64,000 bases of DNA, taken from Halorussus vallis (lineage in GTDB: Archaea > Halobacteriota > Halobacteria > Halobacteriales > Haladaptataceae). Shown one piece after another: positions 6,830 through 14,001 of the stretch; position 1 is the stretch's first letter, and each line of letters starts with the position of its first letter. The translations under genes and the position numbers were made by a program. The stretch is from contig NZ_CP100003.1 in the NCBI RefSeq assembly GCF_024138165.1, positions 62,001 to 126,000 on the forward strand. The letters are read 5' to 3'. The notes beneath the pieces are model-generated. The model was not told the DNA's origin, searched no databases, and was given only the letters and a program-made list of their open reading frames with translations.

Positions 6830-7522
6830 CTACTGCTGTTGATCGAGGAATTCGAGAAGCGTCTCGATGTCTTCGGCCGAGGCCGATGATTGGCCGAACA
6901 GACTCTTGAACCGGTGATCGAGCCCACCCTCTTCGATGAACGCGTGTGCGTCACTGAGCTGTTGCCGAAGGGCATCAGCATCTCCGCGATGCAGATGTGT
7001 CTCGACTCGATCTAAATCGATCGAGGGAATCGCAGCAAGGACATCTGCGAGATCTGTTTTCCGGCCACTGTGGAGTTTCGCGGCGACGAGGACCTCGCCG
7101 GCAGCTGCTCGTGCAGTCGTTGACCGAGTACCGCCTGAAATCGTCGTCGGGGAACTGTGCGTGCGCAGATAGTCGAACGACCACTCTGCTTCGGTCTGTC
7201 GGCAGCCGAGGCCGTTCACAAGGATGTCCACGCCGACCGGGTGGGGTAGTCCTTCGGTTCGCTCGAAGCATTCGATTTCCCGGTTGTAGATGGTTTCCTC
7301 TGCTGGGACGTCGAACTCCGCTGTCCGTTCGAAGCCATGCTGTTGGAGGAATGCAACGACTTCGTCGTAGTCGTCCGGTGCGATGACGAGATCGAGATCG
7401 GTCGAGAACCGTGGTTCGAACTGACTGATCGCGTATCCGCCAACGAGGACGAACCCAATTTCTGACTGCTCTAGTTCTTCGAGCACTTCGATGAGTGCCT
7501 CACTTCGGTCTTCCTGGCTCAT
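6830..7522 (-). CDS. AbiEii-like nucleotidyltransferase toxin
   Basis: 230 aa. The nucleotidyltransferase core is seen at residues 24-50: FVLVGGYAISQFEPR and STDLDLVI, giving the G-G and D-x-D metal-binding motif of the AbiEii/DUF1814 group. A helical C-terminal region follows. AbiEii enzymes are toxins of type IV toxin-antitoxin systems, and some modify tRNA. The gene upstream encodes a wHTH protein of AbiEi type and ends 3 nt before this start. Phage defence or plasmid stabilisation is the inferred role; the partners match the AbiE pattern but were not aligned. Confidence 0.75.
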   Translation of the reverse strand: MSQEDRSEALIEVLEELEQSEIGFVLVGGYAISQFEPRFSTDLDLVIAPDDYDEVVAFLQQHGFERTAEFDVPAEETIYNREIECFERTEGLPHPVGVDILVNGLGCRQTEAEWSFDYLRTHSSPTTISGGTRSTTARAAAGEVLVAAKLHSGRKTDLADVLAAIPSIDLDRVETHLHRGDADALRQQLSDAHAFIEEGGLDHRFKSLFGQSSASAEDIETLLEFLDQQQ

Positions 7523-7524
7523 AC

Positions 7525-8190
7525 TTAGGCTGGCTCCATGCGGTAGGTCGCATCAGTGTCGACGTCGTCGTACATTCGGCCGAGCATGTCGAGTGCCGAC
7601 TCGAAGGTCGCGTAGTACTCGTTTGCGAACGCCACGGTCTCTTGGAGCGGGATGACGGGCCGGCCGTCGACCATCTCGGCCTCGATCTGTGACCGCGGCT
7701 CGAGAACAACCTGTATCGCACCATCGAGGTCGTCGGCCGGTTGTCGTTCCTGTGCGACCGGAATCCCGAATCGGTCGAAGAACGCTGTCCAGGCGTCGAC
7801 GTCCTGCTCGCGAACAGCGATGAACAGCGGATAGTCCTCCGGGTCGCGGGCGACCTGGTAGCCACCGCGTGTCCAGACGTAGACGGCATCGATAGCGGTG
7901 AATGCGTAGTCCATGCCAGCGAACTGTGGGAGGACGTACGCCTCCGGGATCGATGGCGGCGAGGTGTCTGCTGCCACGGCCAGGAACTCGAGACCGACGT
8001 CACGGAGCGTCTGATCGACGAGCTGGAGGCCGTCATCGTACGCGACGTACCCGGCCTCCTCGATGCGGTTCACGACGCGACGGATCGTCTCCCGGTTCTC
8101 GTCGATCTTCCGCGCGACGCCCGAGATGGAGTCCCCCGTATCGAGCGCGAGGAGCACCTTGAATTCCTTCTCGCCACACGCTTCGTACAT
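7525..8190 (-). CDS. AbiEi-like wHTH antitoxin/repressor
   Basis: 221 aa from ATG 8190. The N-terminal wHTH covers residues 1-60 (VLLALDTGDSISGVARKI, NRETIRRVVNRIEEAGYV). The rest is an alpha/beta domain, as in AbiEi-type antitoxins. The longer frame from 8322 overlaps the next gene and is rejected. A small dyad (ACACA/TGTGC, about 8200-8214) directly upstream fits autorepression. It is followed by the nucleotidyltransferase gene in one operon. Confidence 0.7.
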   Translation of the reverse strand: MYEACGEKEFKVLLALDTGDSISGVARKIDENRETIRRVVNRIEEAGYVAYDDGLQLVDQTLRDVGLEFLAVAADTSPPSIPEAYVLPQFAGMDYAFTAIDAVYVWTRGGYQVARDPEDYPLFIAVREQDVDAWTAFFDRFGIPVAQERQPADDLDGAIQVVLEPRSQIEAEMVDGRPVIPLQETVAFANEYYATFESALDMLGRMYDDVDTDATYRMEPA

Positions 8191-8227
8191 CCTATAGCTA
8201 CACAATTCTGTGCAACAACCAAAAGAT

Positions 8228-8509
8228 TTACTCTTCGTGTGGGTCTGCTGGCTGGATCTGGCGGACGTCCTCGGCGAGGTCGTGGATGTACGCTCGAAGC
8301 GTCTCCATGTCCTCCCGGGCATCTTCCAGCGTTTTCGCTTTCACCTTGGCCTTGATCTGGTCTTCATCTCGTGTCCCGGTTCCGCGTTTGAGCTTCACGG
8401 TCAGCGAGACACCGACGTCAGTGCGCTCGACGTGCTCCGTTTGTGACGGCTGCTCACTGTTCCCTGACGATTCGACATCCGCACGAGACGGCTGGGTGTG
8501 TTCCGACAT
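8228..8509 (-). CDS. Small haloarchaeal protein (DUF7389-like)
   Basis: 93 aa. A polar N-terminus is followed by VSLTVKLKRGTGTRDEDQIK and a long amphipathic helix to the end. It resembles the small conserved haloarchaeal protein group I know as DUF7389; the family name is from memory. Function unknown. It starts 24 nt downstream of the DUF6166-like gene, so the two are probably co-transcribed. Confidence 0.65.
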   Translation of the reverse strand: MSEHTQPSRADVESSGNSEQPSQTEHVERTDVGVSLTVKLKRGTGTRDEDQIKAKVKAKTLEDAREDMETLRAYIHDLAEDVRQIQPADPHEE

Positions 8510-8532
8510 GTGAGACTCTCGGTGATCGGTGC

Positions 8533-8934
8533 TCAGATAGACGGTGCGACGGCTCCATCGGAGATTTCGCGAAGGGCTGCGTCGATGTCACTGCCGGTGA
8601 GTCGCCAGCGCCCGTCGCGACCAGTGCAGTCCAACTGGCTCACGACCTCGTTTTTGAACTCGGTGTATTGCGCTAGCGCAACTTGCTCGTCGTCGGTATA
8701 ATCCAGCAGAAGCGCGAGCGCGAGTTGCGCCGGGCCACTGCCACCGTATCCCCACTCGAAGCCCGAGGGGCTGTGGTTCGCCATCTCGAGACTCCGCTCT
8801 AGAGTGAGCTGTTCTTGTCCAGGTAGCTTCTCCACGACGGCGCGTCCGCGCTGTCGGTAGCCGACGTAGACGACGTCGCGGTCATCCCTCGGGCGTGTCT
8901 GTTCGAGCGATCGTGAGTCGATAGTTCCACTCAT
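8533..8934 (-). CDS. DUF6166-family protein
   Basis: 133 aa from ATG 8934; a longer frame to 8964 would enter the leader hairpin. The core NHSPSGFEWGYGGSGPAQLA (around residues 53-72) and the following ALLLDYTDDEQVALAQYTEFK segment are the hallmark of DUF6166, found in phages and plasmids, function unknown. It is preceded by a T-box/hairpin leader (8968-8991) and followed closely by the 93-aa gene. Confidence 0.75.
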   Translation of the reverse strand: MSGTIDSRSLEQTRPRDDRDVVYVGYRQRGRAVVEKLPGQEQLTLERSLEMANHSPSGFEWGYGGSGPAQLALALLLDYTDDEQVALAQYTEFKNEVVSQLDCTGRDGRWRLTGSDIDAALREISDGAVAPSI

Positions 8935-8967
8935 GGGTCTGTTCGAAGGTACTCGTTCGAGCACCCC

Positions 8968-8991
8968 CGCACCCCTCAGGGGGCGAAAAAA
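8968..8991 (-). promoter_or_regulatory. T-box/hairpin leader element, copy 4
   Basis: CGC-A-CCCC (8968-8975) pairs with GGGG-GCG (8979-8985) with one bulged A, followed by an A6 run (8986-8991) on the plus strand. In the gene direction: T6, hairpin, 33 nt, ATG at 8934. Confidence 0.5.
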
Positions 8992-9037
8992 CGCTCTGCG
9001 GTCACTGCGTCACGGATCAGCTGGCCGGTTTGGTCAC

Positions 9038-9529
9038 TCAGAAGTGGACGTCCGCCGGCACAATCCAGAGATCGTCACTCTCGTCGAGAATCCGATCCAA
9101 CTGGCCTCGGTGTCGGATACCGCTTCCATGTTCGTCGTACAGGAAGACTGATGGCCCGTCGTACGCGCCGATCTGGTGGAAGGCGTGTCGGGCGAGGTCT
9201 TCATCGCGCATGATCTCCTCGTCGCTACGTTCGTCGAGCGCCTCCTTCACGCGGTCGAGATTCCGCTGGAACTCCTCCTTCGTGGCGTCCCAGCCGCGTT
9301 CGAGCAGCTCTTCGCCCTCATCGGATTCCACAGTGGCTGCAACCGGGAGTTCGCCCCAGCGGGCTGTTCCAGCGACTGTCGTCTCGTCTTCGTCGAAGCA
9401 GACGTAGTAGTCGAAGACAGCGCCTGCGTGGGGGACGGCGCCGACGAGTCGATCGAACACCGTCTTTCCGGTGGCGAGGGCGTCGTCTCGTGTCGATGCC
9501 TCTACGAGCGTGTAAATGACCATGTGCAT
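9038..9529 (-). CDS. Conserved haloarchaeal protein sharing a domain with the 10,972 gene
   Basis: 163 aa (ATG 9529; a second ATG at 9523). It begins MHMVIYTLVEASTRDDALATG and ends with VFLYDEHGSGIRHRGQLDRI and DDLWIVPADVHF. The last block closely matches residues near 200-235 of the zinc-ribbon protein at 10,972 (ATFLYDETGSGIRDEERL), and the N-terminal TLVEASTRDDA block also aligns, so the two proteins share a full domain. Family function unknown. A perfect 8-bp hairpin leader (9586-9608) lies 57 nt upstream. Confidence 0.7.
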   Translation of the reverse strand: MHMVIYTLVEASTRDDALATGKTVFDRLVGAVPHAGAVFDYYVCFDEDETTVAGTARWGELPVAATVESDEGEELLERGWDATKEEFQRNLDRVKEALDERSDEEIMRDEDLARHAFHQIGAYDGPSVFLYDEHGSGIRHRGQLDRILDESDDLWIVPADVHF

Positions 9530-9585
9530 CGGTGTTCTCCTCTATCTGCCGACGCACGCGACTGTACTCCGCTACACCGCTTGGT

Positions 9586-9617
9586 GCGCCGGCACTCATC
9601 GCCGGCGCAAAACAAAC
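9586..9617 (-). promoter_or_regulatory. T-box/hairpin leader element, copy 5
   Basis: GCGCCGGC (9586-9593) pairs perfectly with GCCGGCGC (9601-9608) over 7 nt, followed on the plus strand by AAAACAAACG (9609 on). Gene direction: CGTTTGTTTT, stem-loop, 57 nt, ATG 9529. Confidence 0.55.
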
Positions 9618-9637
9618 GCCACCGGAGAACGCGGTCG

Positions 9638-10075
9638 TTAGGACGTGTCTTGCCCTGACTGTGTGACCTCCTCGACGGTAATCGTCAGGTCACCGGATTC
9701 GTAGTCGGCCTCGAAATCGACCGCAAACGCCTCTGACTCGTAAGCCGCGTGGTAGGCGCGATGCCGTTGGAGTGACCCGGTTGCCTTGAAGTGGAAGAAC
9801 GCCGCTGCGGTGTACGGTTTGCTGGCGGTTTCGATCTGTGCCTCGACTGACGCTTGCAGCGCGATCTGCGGGGTATCACTGTCGATTCCAGCGGCAAAGG
9901 CTCGAGCCTCGTCGACGGTCGCTTGCGCATGCTCGGGCGTCTCGCCGGTCAGTACGTTCACTGGCGTTTCGGTCTCCTCGGTGAACAGGACATCTTCGTA
10001 GATTTGTGTGCCGAGGATTGCATCGGGGCCTCGCTCACAGTCCTCGAACGGGTCGTCGGGTGGTTGTTCAGACAT
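9638..10075 (-). CDS. Conserved hypothetical protein
   Basis: 145 aa, acidic, starting MSEQPPDDPFEDCERGPDA. It has a central aromatic region (YTAAAFFHFKATGSLQRHR) and a beta-rich end (GDLTITVEEV). No family recognised. A GC-rich stem (10087-10099) and GTTTATC box precede it, a weaker form of the leader element. It is separated from its neighbours by 80-110 nt on each side, so it is probably its own transcript. Confidence 0.65.
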   Translation of the reverse strand: MSEQPPDDPFEDCERGPDAILGTQIYEDVLFTEETETPVNVLTGETPEHAQATVDEARAFAAGIDSDTPQIALQASVEAQIETASKPYTAAAFFHFKATGSLQRHRAYHAAYESEAFAVDFEADYESGDLTITVEEVTQSGQDTS

Positions 10076-10158
10076 GGAATCACGAACCCCAGTGTGGGGC
10101 TCAGCCCGTTAGCCCCCGATAAACGACTCCTCTGCACCCGCCAAGGGTTCCTCACCAG

Positions 10159-10539
10159 TCACTCGTCAATCGGGTCGAGTCCGCTGAGATCGGCGTGAAG
10201 GACCTCTCCGTCGCGAACGACGTACCGTGAGGCGAGCACCGGGAATCGACACTTCGTGTACCCGGCCGTCTGGATGTCGAGCTCTTGGTCGCCATCGATG
10301 TACTCGGCGAGTTGTCTGAGGAACTCGTGGGTCACGATCCCACCCTCGTAGTCGGGGAGACCATCGCCACGGGCTTCGTACACTTCGAAGCTATCGTAGC
10401 CCCAGATGGTGAGTTCGCTCTCCTCGGCCACTTCCCAGGTGAGGGTTCCGAAGCAATGATTCTCACAGAGCTGGCGGACTGCCTGTGGATCCGATACGAT
10501 GGCGCCGGTCGATGTCGTCGCTGCTTGGAGCGTTGCCAT
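10159..10539 (-). CDS. Conserved hypothetical protein
   Basis: 126 aa. Visible blocks are GTLTWEVAEESELTIWGYDS, GGIVTHEFLRQLAEYID and CRFPVLASRYVVRDGEVLHA, suggesting a small beta-rich fold. Two Cys occur near residues 25-29. No known family. It is preceded by a hairpin leader (10573-10585) about 33 nt upstream of the ATG, like the genes on either side. Confidence 0.65.
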   Translation of the reverse strand: MATLQAATTSTGAIVSDPQAVRQLCENHCFGTLTWEVAEESELTIWGYDSFEVYEARGDGLPDYEGGIVTHEFLRQLAEYIDGDQELDIQTAGYTKCRFPVLASRYVVRDGEVLHADLSGLDPIDE

Positions 10540-10572
10540 GGGTTGTACTCGGGGGCGTTCTTCTGCCCCGCA

Positions 10573-10594
10573 CCCCTTTCAGGGGAATAACAAA
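10573..10594 (-). promoter_or_regulatory. T-box/hairpin leader element, copy 6
   Basis: CCCCT (10573-10577) pairs with AGGGG (10581-10585), then AATAACAAACG on the plus strand. Gene direction: CGTTTGTTATT, hairpin, ATG at 10539. Confidence 0.5.
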
Positions 10595-10641
10595 CGCATT
10601 CTGAGACGAACCAGGAAGATCCGCTACTCGAGGATCGTGTA

Positions 10642-10830
10642 TCAGGATTCTACGTGGACGCCGTCGTCCTCCGTGGCAGGTGGTCGAGTGAGGAGACTCA
10701 CCTGCTCTAGGAGCGTGAGCGCTGTGTCGATTCGTTCTCGGTCGGCGGGATCCAATTGATCGACATCGATATCGTTGAGATTGCTGAGCGCGCGGTGCAT
10801 TCGGTAACCAGGTGTGTCTCGTGGGTCCAT
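10642..10830 (-). CDS. Small hypothetical protein
   Basis: 62 aa, acidic, mostly helical (DRERIDTALTLLEQVSLLTR). No family recognised. The start at 10830 is favoured by a perfect 6-bp hairpin leader 11 nt upstream (10842-10856) and by the TTAACCAACG dyad 88 nt upstream (10918-10957). Both elements therefore point to this gene as the first of a transcript. Confidence 0.6.
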   Translation of the reverse strand: MDPRDTPGYRMHRALSNLNDIDVDQLDPADRERIDTALTLLEQVSLLTRPPATEDDGVHVES

Positions 10831-10841
10831 GTGTACGCCTC

Positions 10842-10864
10842 CGCCGATTTTCGGCGCGGAAAAA
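10842..10864 (-). promoter_or_regulatory. T-box/hairpin leader element, copy 7
   Basis: CGCCGA (10842-10847) pairs with TCGGCG (10851-10856) over a 3-nt loop; an A5 run (10860-10864) follows on the plus strand. Gene direction: GGCGTTTTTCC, hairpin, 11 nt, ATG 10830. Confidence 0.55.
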
Positions 10865-10917
10865 CGCCAGGGGCGGATAGCAAGACATCTCCAAGATGGT
10901 TCTTGACTTGTCTTCGG

Positions 10918-10957
10918 TTAACCAACGATTCCAGAACTCCACTCTTTCGTTGGTTAA
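10918..10957. promoter_or_regulatory. TTAACCAACG dyad, copy 2
   Basis: TTAACCAACG (10918-10927) and CGTTGGTTAA (10948-10957) are perfect arms, extendable to 11 bp, with a 20-nt spacer. It sits between the stop of the 10,972 gene and the hairpin leader of the gene starting at 10830. Confidence 0.65.
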
Positions 10958-10971
10958 TCTCGACTTCCAGC

Positions 10972-11865
10972 CTACCGATCTCCTTCAGGCTCCGGCCCGT
11001 ATCGAGGAGTTCCGCACACCTGACACTCCCACATCGGCTGTCCGGCCCACTCGTCGTCAGGGACGGCTTCGAGTTCGTTGAATCGATGCTCAGTCTCTCG
11101 ATTGCACTCCCGACACTCGAGGTGATCTCTGTTCGGGCTCGCGTGTCGCAGACTCTCGGTACTGGTGTCGGTGACGGATCGCTGGAGTGCAATTGCCGGC
11201 ACCAGCCAGATATCGCCGTCTGCGTTTTTGAGGAGGGTCACGAGACGCTCCTCGTCGCGAATCCCGCTTCCCGTTTCGTCGTAGAGGAACGTCGCGTGCT
11301 CGCCGTCGTGAGGCGACTGCGTCGGGCCTCGCCACGCAGTCCGCTCACGCGCCGCCGCGAGCAACTGTGCGCCGCCCTCTGCTGTTATCCGTGCCGCGGA
11401 GGGGAGTGAAGGCCATCGGTCGGCAAACTGCGTTGCAGGCTCCTCCTCGAGGTCGTAGATGAGCTGGCAATCGTCGACCGCTGGGTCGGACTCCGATTTC
11501 GCGAGGAGAGAGGCCGCAGCAGATCCCTTCGCGATGGCGCCGTAGAACGTCCGCGACTCGACGAGAGCGTGGATGACATGGAGGATATCACACTCCGAAT
11601 CAGGGGTGTCCTGTCCATCGGTGGGTGCATCGAGATGATTCGTGAGACAGAACCGGCATTTCGTCTGGCCAGCGGGAATCGACGTCCCACAGGAGGTACA
11701 CTCGGCCGACGTTGCTGTCGTGGCGTCTGGATAGCCTGCGTTGGCTCTACCCGCTCGTTGCCGTCGGGGCTCTCCGTTGCCACTGCTGGTAAGTTCATCG
11801 TCGGGAAGATGCGTTGCTTCGCCAAGCGGTCGGAGCTCTTCGTAGTCAGAGTAACGTCCGGTCAT
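10972..11865 (-). CDS. Double zinc-ribbon protein with the DETGSGIR domain
   Basis: 297 aa from ATG 11865; a TATA box (11899-11906) is too close to the alternative ATG at 11886. An N-terminal four-Cys ribbon (ECTSCGTSI and KCRFC, about residues 55-75) is followed by the domain shared with the 9,038 gene (ILHVIHALVESRTF through DIWLVPAIALQ). A second ribbon follows at the end (ECRECNRE and CQVCGTPRYG). Zinc ribbons at both ends suggest a nucleic-acid or protein adaptor; no enzymatic motif is seen. Function unknown. Confidence 0.7.
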   Translation of the reverse strand: MTGRYSDYEELRPLGEATHLPDDELTSSGNGEPRRQRAGRANAGYPDATTATSAECTSCGTSIPAGQTKCRFCLTNHLDAPTDGQDTPDSECDILHVIHALVESRTFYGAIAKGSAAASLLAKSESDPAVDDCQLIYDLEEEPATQFADRWPSLPSAARITAEGGAQLLAAARERTAWRGPTQSPHDGEHATFLYDETGSGIRDEERLVTLLKNADGDIWLVPAIALQRSVTDTSTESLRHASPNRDHLECRECNRETEHRFNELEAVPDDEWAGQPMWECQVCGTPRYGPEPEGDR

Positions 11866-11898
11866 AGAGTCGTCTGATAGCCACATGCTTCGTCTTCG

Positions 11899-11906
11899 TT
11901 TTTAAA
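11899..11906 (-). promoter_or_regulatory. TATA box for the 10,972-11,865 gene
   Basis: TTTAAAAA on the minus strand lies about 35 nt before ATG 11865. This gene lacks the hairpin leader seen before its neighbours. Confidence 0.45.
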
Positions 11907-11962
11907 GGGTTGTACTCATATCAATTCCTCTATGGGCATGCAAATCAACCGAAAGAGCGTCG

Positions 11963-12889
11963 TTAGACAGCTAGTTCGTCCAGTGCGTCTCGGTGAGTCC
12001 GGACGGTTACTATTGAAACGTTCGCGACCGCTGCGACCGCTGACTGTGTGAGCAACTGTCCCTGTTCGTGCCCCGCTTTGTACAGGCAGGCCGCGGCGAA
12101 TCCTGACGGGCAAACGCCCGTGGTAACTCCCGTCGATTCGGAATCTTCCGCCAACTTCCTGGCCCGTTGCCGGATCCGATCTGGGACGTCGAGTTCTGAT
12201 GCGAGCCGCGGAACGAACGCACTGGGCGTCACGGGCTTGGCTGGGAGGCCGAGTTCCGTATTCAGCGTCTTGTACGCGTTCCTCACCCGCGACTGCTCGA
12301 CGTGCGCCGGGTCGGTGACGTCGTCGAGGGTTCGCGAGAGTCCGTTGCACCGACAGGCGCCGTAGACGCTCGCGGTGGCCATCGCTTCAATCGACCGTCC
12401 TCGGAGGAGGTCTTCGTTCTGGGCGCTCCGGAAGAGTCGACACGCCTGGTCACGAATCGTCTCGGACAGCTCGAGTGCGCTCACGATCCGGCGGATCTCA
12501 CCGAGGCCATGTGCGAGGTTGCGCTCGGCTTTCGACTGAAACCGTCCCCGGGTCTGTTCCCGGCGCATCCGGGCCACCTGCCGCCGCTTCCGTCCGGAGA
12601 GTGTGTTCCCGTTCGCGTCAGTTCCACGGCCGATCTCGGTCGATAGCCCTCGGTCGTGCCGCGCCGCCGTGAGCGGTGCACCCGTCCGTCCGCGCTTGTC
12701 CTTGTCGAACGCTCGCCACTCTGGCCCGTGATCGATTCGCTGCTCGTCGACGACGAGGCCACAGTCCTCGCAGACGGTTTCGACCGCATTGGTGGTGACC
12801 CGGCCGTCGCATTCGGGACACTGGTTCGCGCTGGAGTCAGTCTGTACGTCTTCGTCGAACGATGTCTCGTAGATTTCTCTTGTTGCCAT
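11963..12889 (-). CDS. tfb: Transcription initiation factor IIB (TFB), accessory copy
   Basis: 308 aa from ATG 12889. The N-terminal zinc ribbon has CPEC near residue 24 and CEDC about 19 residues on, then the B-finger region (GPEWRAFDKD), a linker, and two cyclin folds (about 105-195 and 205-300), the second including GVCPSGFAAACLYKAG. TFB recruits RNA polymerase to TBP-bound promoters. Haloarchaea carry many TFBs, and plasmid copies may direct polymerase to subsets of genes. It has a 7-bp hairpin leader (12932-12953), so it may itself be part of the hairpin group. Confidence 0.93.
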   Translation of the reverse strand: MATREIYETSFDEDVQTDSSANQCPECDGRVTTNAVETVCEDCGLVVDEQRIDHGPEWRAFDKDKRGRTGAPLTAARHDRGLSTEIGRGTDANGNTLSGRKRRQVARMRREQTRGRFQSKAERNLAHGLGEIRRIVSALELSETIRDQACRLFRSAQNEDLLRGRSIEAMATASVYGACRCNGLSRTLDDVTDPAHVEQSRVRNAYKTLNTELGLPAKPVTPSAFVPRLASELDVPDRIRQRARKLAEDSESTGVTTGVCPSGFAAACLYKAGHEQGQLLTQSAVAAVANVSIVTVRTHRDALDELAV

Positions 12890-12931
12890 GATACTCACGA
12901 GGGACATTACAATGAATCGCGTCTCTCGGAA

Positions 12932-12960
12932 TGCCCCTCACCCATCAGGGGCACATAAAC
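12932..12960 (-). promoter_or_regulatory. T-box/hairpin leader element, copy 8 (tfb)
   Basis: TGCCCCT (12932-12938) pairs perfectly with AGGGGCA (12947-12953), with CATAAAC following on the plus strand. Gene direction: GTTTATG, hairpin, 42 nt, ATG 12889. Confidence 0.5.
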
Positions 12961-13080
12961 ACTCAGCGGCGCGGAGCCGGCGTAGTGCTGTGCTGTGGCG
13001 AAAGCCCGGCGGCTCTGTGAGCCGCCCGGAACGTGGAGGTTGGGTGGGGCGGCGGGAAGTGGGTGAACGGGCATCACCCA

Positions 13081-13089
13081 AAAAAAGAA
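13081..13089 (-). terminator. Poly-T terminator after the ssDNA-binding gene
   Basis: On the minus strand a T-rich run lies about 20 nt after the stop codon of the gene ending at 13105. Archaeal transcription typically ends at such T-tracts. A hairpin (GGGTGA/TCACCC, about 13060-13079) lies further along. Confidence 0.45.
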
Positions 13090-13104
13090 GGCCGCGTACG
13101 CTGG

Positions 13105-14001
13105 CTACTCCCACCACCGACCGCGCTCGGGGAACAGCACGGTGCTCCACCCGGTCAGGGCCACTGAGACGCGCCCCTGATACCAGTTCTTCGCCGCCCC
13201 GTGAATCCGCACACGCTCTCCTTCCTCCATCCACGGTGCGTCCGACGCTTTCCAACTCGTGAATTTCGTGCGCCCGCTCTCGTCCTCGATGAGTCCAACT
13301 TGGGCAATGGCTGGACTCGACGGCTCCCACAGCTGTGTAATCGTTCCTTCGATGCTCACCTCCTTTCGGTTCACATCCTCGACTTTCCCAATCGGGATCA
13401 CCTGGCCCGGCGCCGTCTGGAGCTCCTCGAACACCCCGACGACCGCACTCATCATGTCTTTCCCCGTGACGACCGCCTCAGCCAGCCGCCGACTGATCGA
13501 CGCCCGCGACCAGCCATCCAGCTTCTCGGCCAGCCGCATCGACTCTTCGTTCACAGCCGCCAACTGCTCCTGTTCGAGCTCTGCACGTGGGTCCGGCCGA
13601 TCCGGGTCTGCCATCGGATCCACGCTCGCTCTCCGCTTCTGGAACTCAATCCGCCGCTTCGCACTTCGTTTTGCCGCGATATCTCGCGTCCGCTTCTCCC
13701 GACCCTCCTGCGTCCCGAGTTCGGCCTGGGCACTGATGCGCTCCAGCTCAGCCTCCCGCGCCTGGATGCGCTCTTCTTGTTCGAGGGTCTTCCCGAACAT
13801 GTGATCCGGCCCCGCTTCGACTCGCGCGTCCGGATGGTTTGAATCGACTTTCGCCTGCACCTCCATCTGCACCGTCGCCTGGAACTCCGGGGTCTCATCG
13901 ACGACCTCGAAGCCATCCTCGTCGACTTCTGATTCATCGTGTTTTTCAAATGCCTGTTCATCGACCGAAACTACATCACTGGTGACGTTCTTACTTGACA
14001 T
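13105..14001 (-). CDS. RPA-like single-stranded DNA-binding protein
   Basis: 298 aa from ATG 14001. The first 60 residues are acidic; residues 70-140 form a charged helical/coiled segment (EQEERIQAREAELERISAQA). The C-terminal about 110 residues hold an OB-fold (PIGKVEDVNRKEVSIEGTIT, AIAQVGLIEDESGRTKFTSW, EGERVRIHGAAKNWYQGRVS). Haloarchaeal plasmids often encode such RPA-like proteins for their own replication. The longer open frame up to 14499 covers GC-rich repeats with no plausible protein and is rejected. It is probably part of the element's replication set with the PrimPol gene. Confidence 0.82.
   Translation of the reverse strand: MSSKNVTSDVVSVDEQAFEKHDESEVDEDGFEVVDETPEFQATVQMEVQAKVDSNHPDARVEAGPDHMFGKTLEQEERIQAREAELERISAQAELGTQEGREKRTRDIAAKRSAKRRIEFQKRRASVDPMADPDRPDPRAELEQEQLAAVNEESMRLAEKLDGWSRASISRRLAEAVVTGKDMMSAVVGVFEELQTAPGQVIPIGKVEDVNRKEVSIEGTITQLWEPSSPAIAQVGLIEDESGRTKFTSWKASDAPWMEEGERVRIHGAAKNWYQGRVSVALTGWSTVLFPERGRWWE

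Noticed and set aside
13060-13089. Hairpin plus A-run read as a plus-strand terminator
   Set aside because: No plus-strand gene ends there. On the minus strand the T-run follows the stop of the ssDNA-binding gene, so it is read as that gene's terminator.
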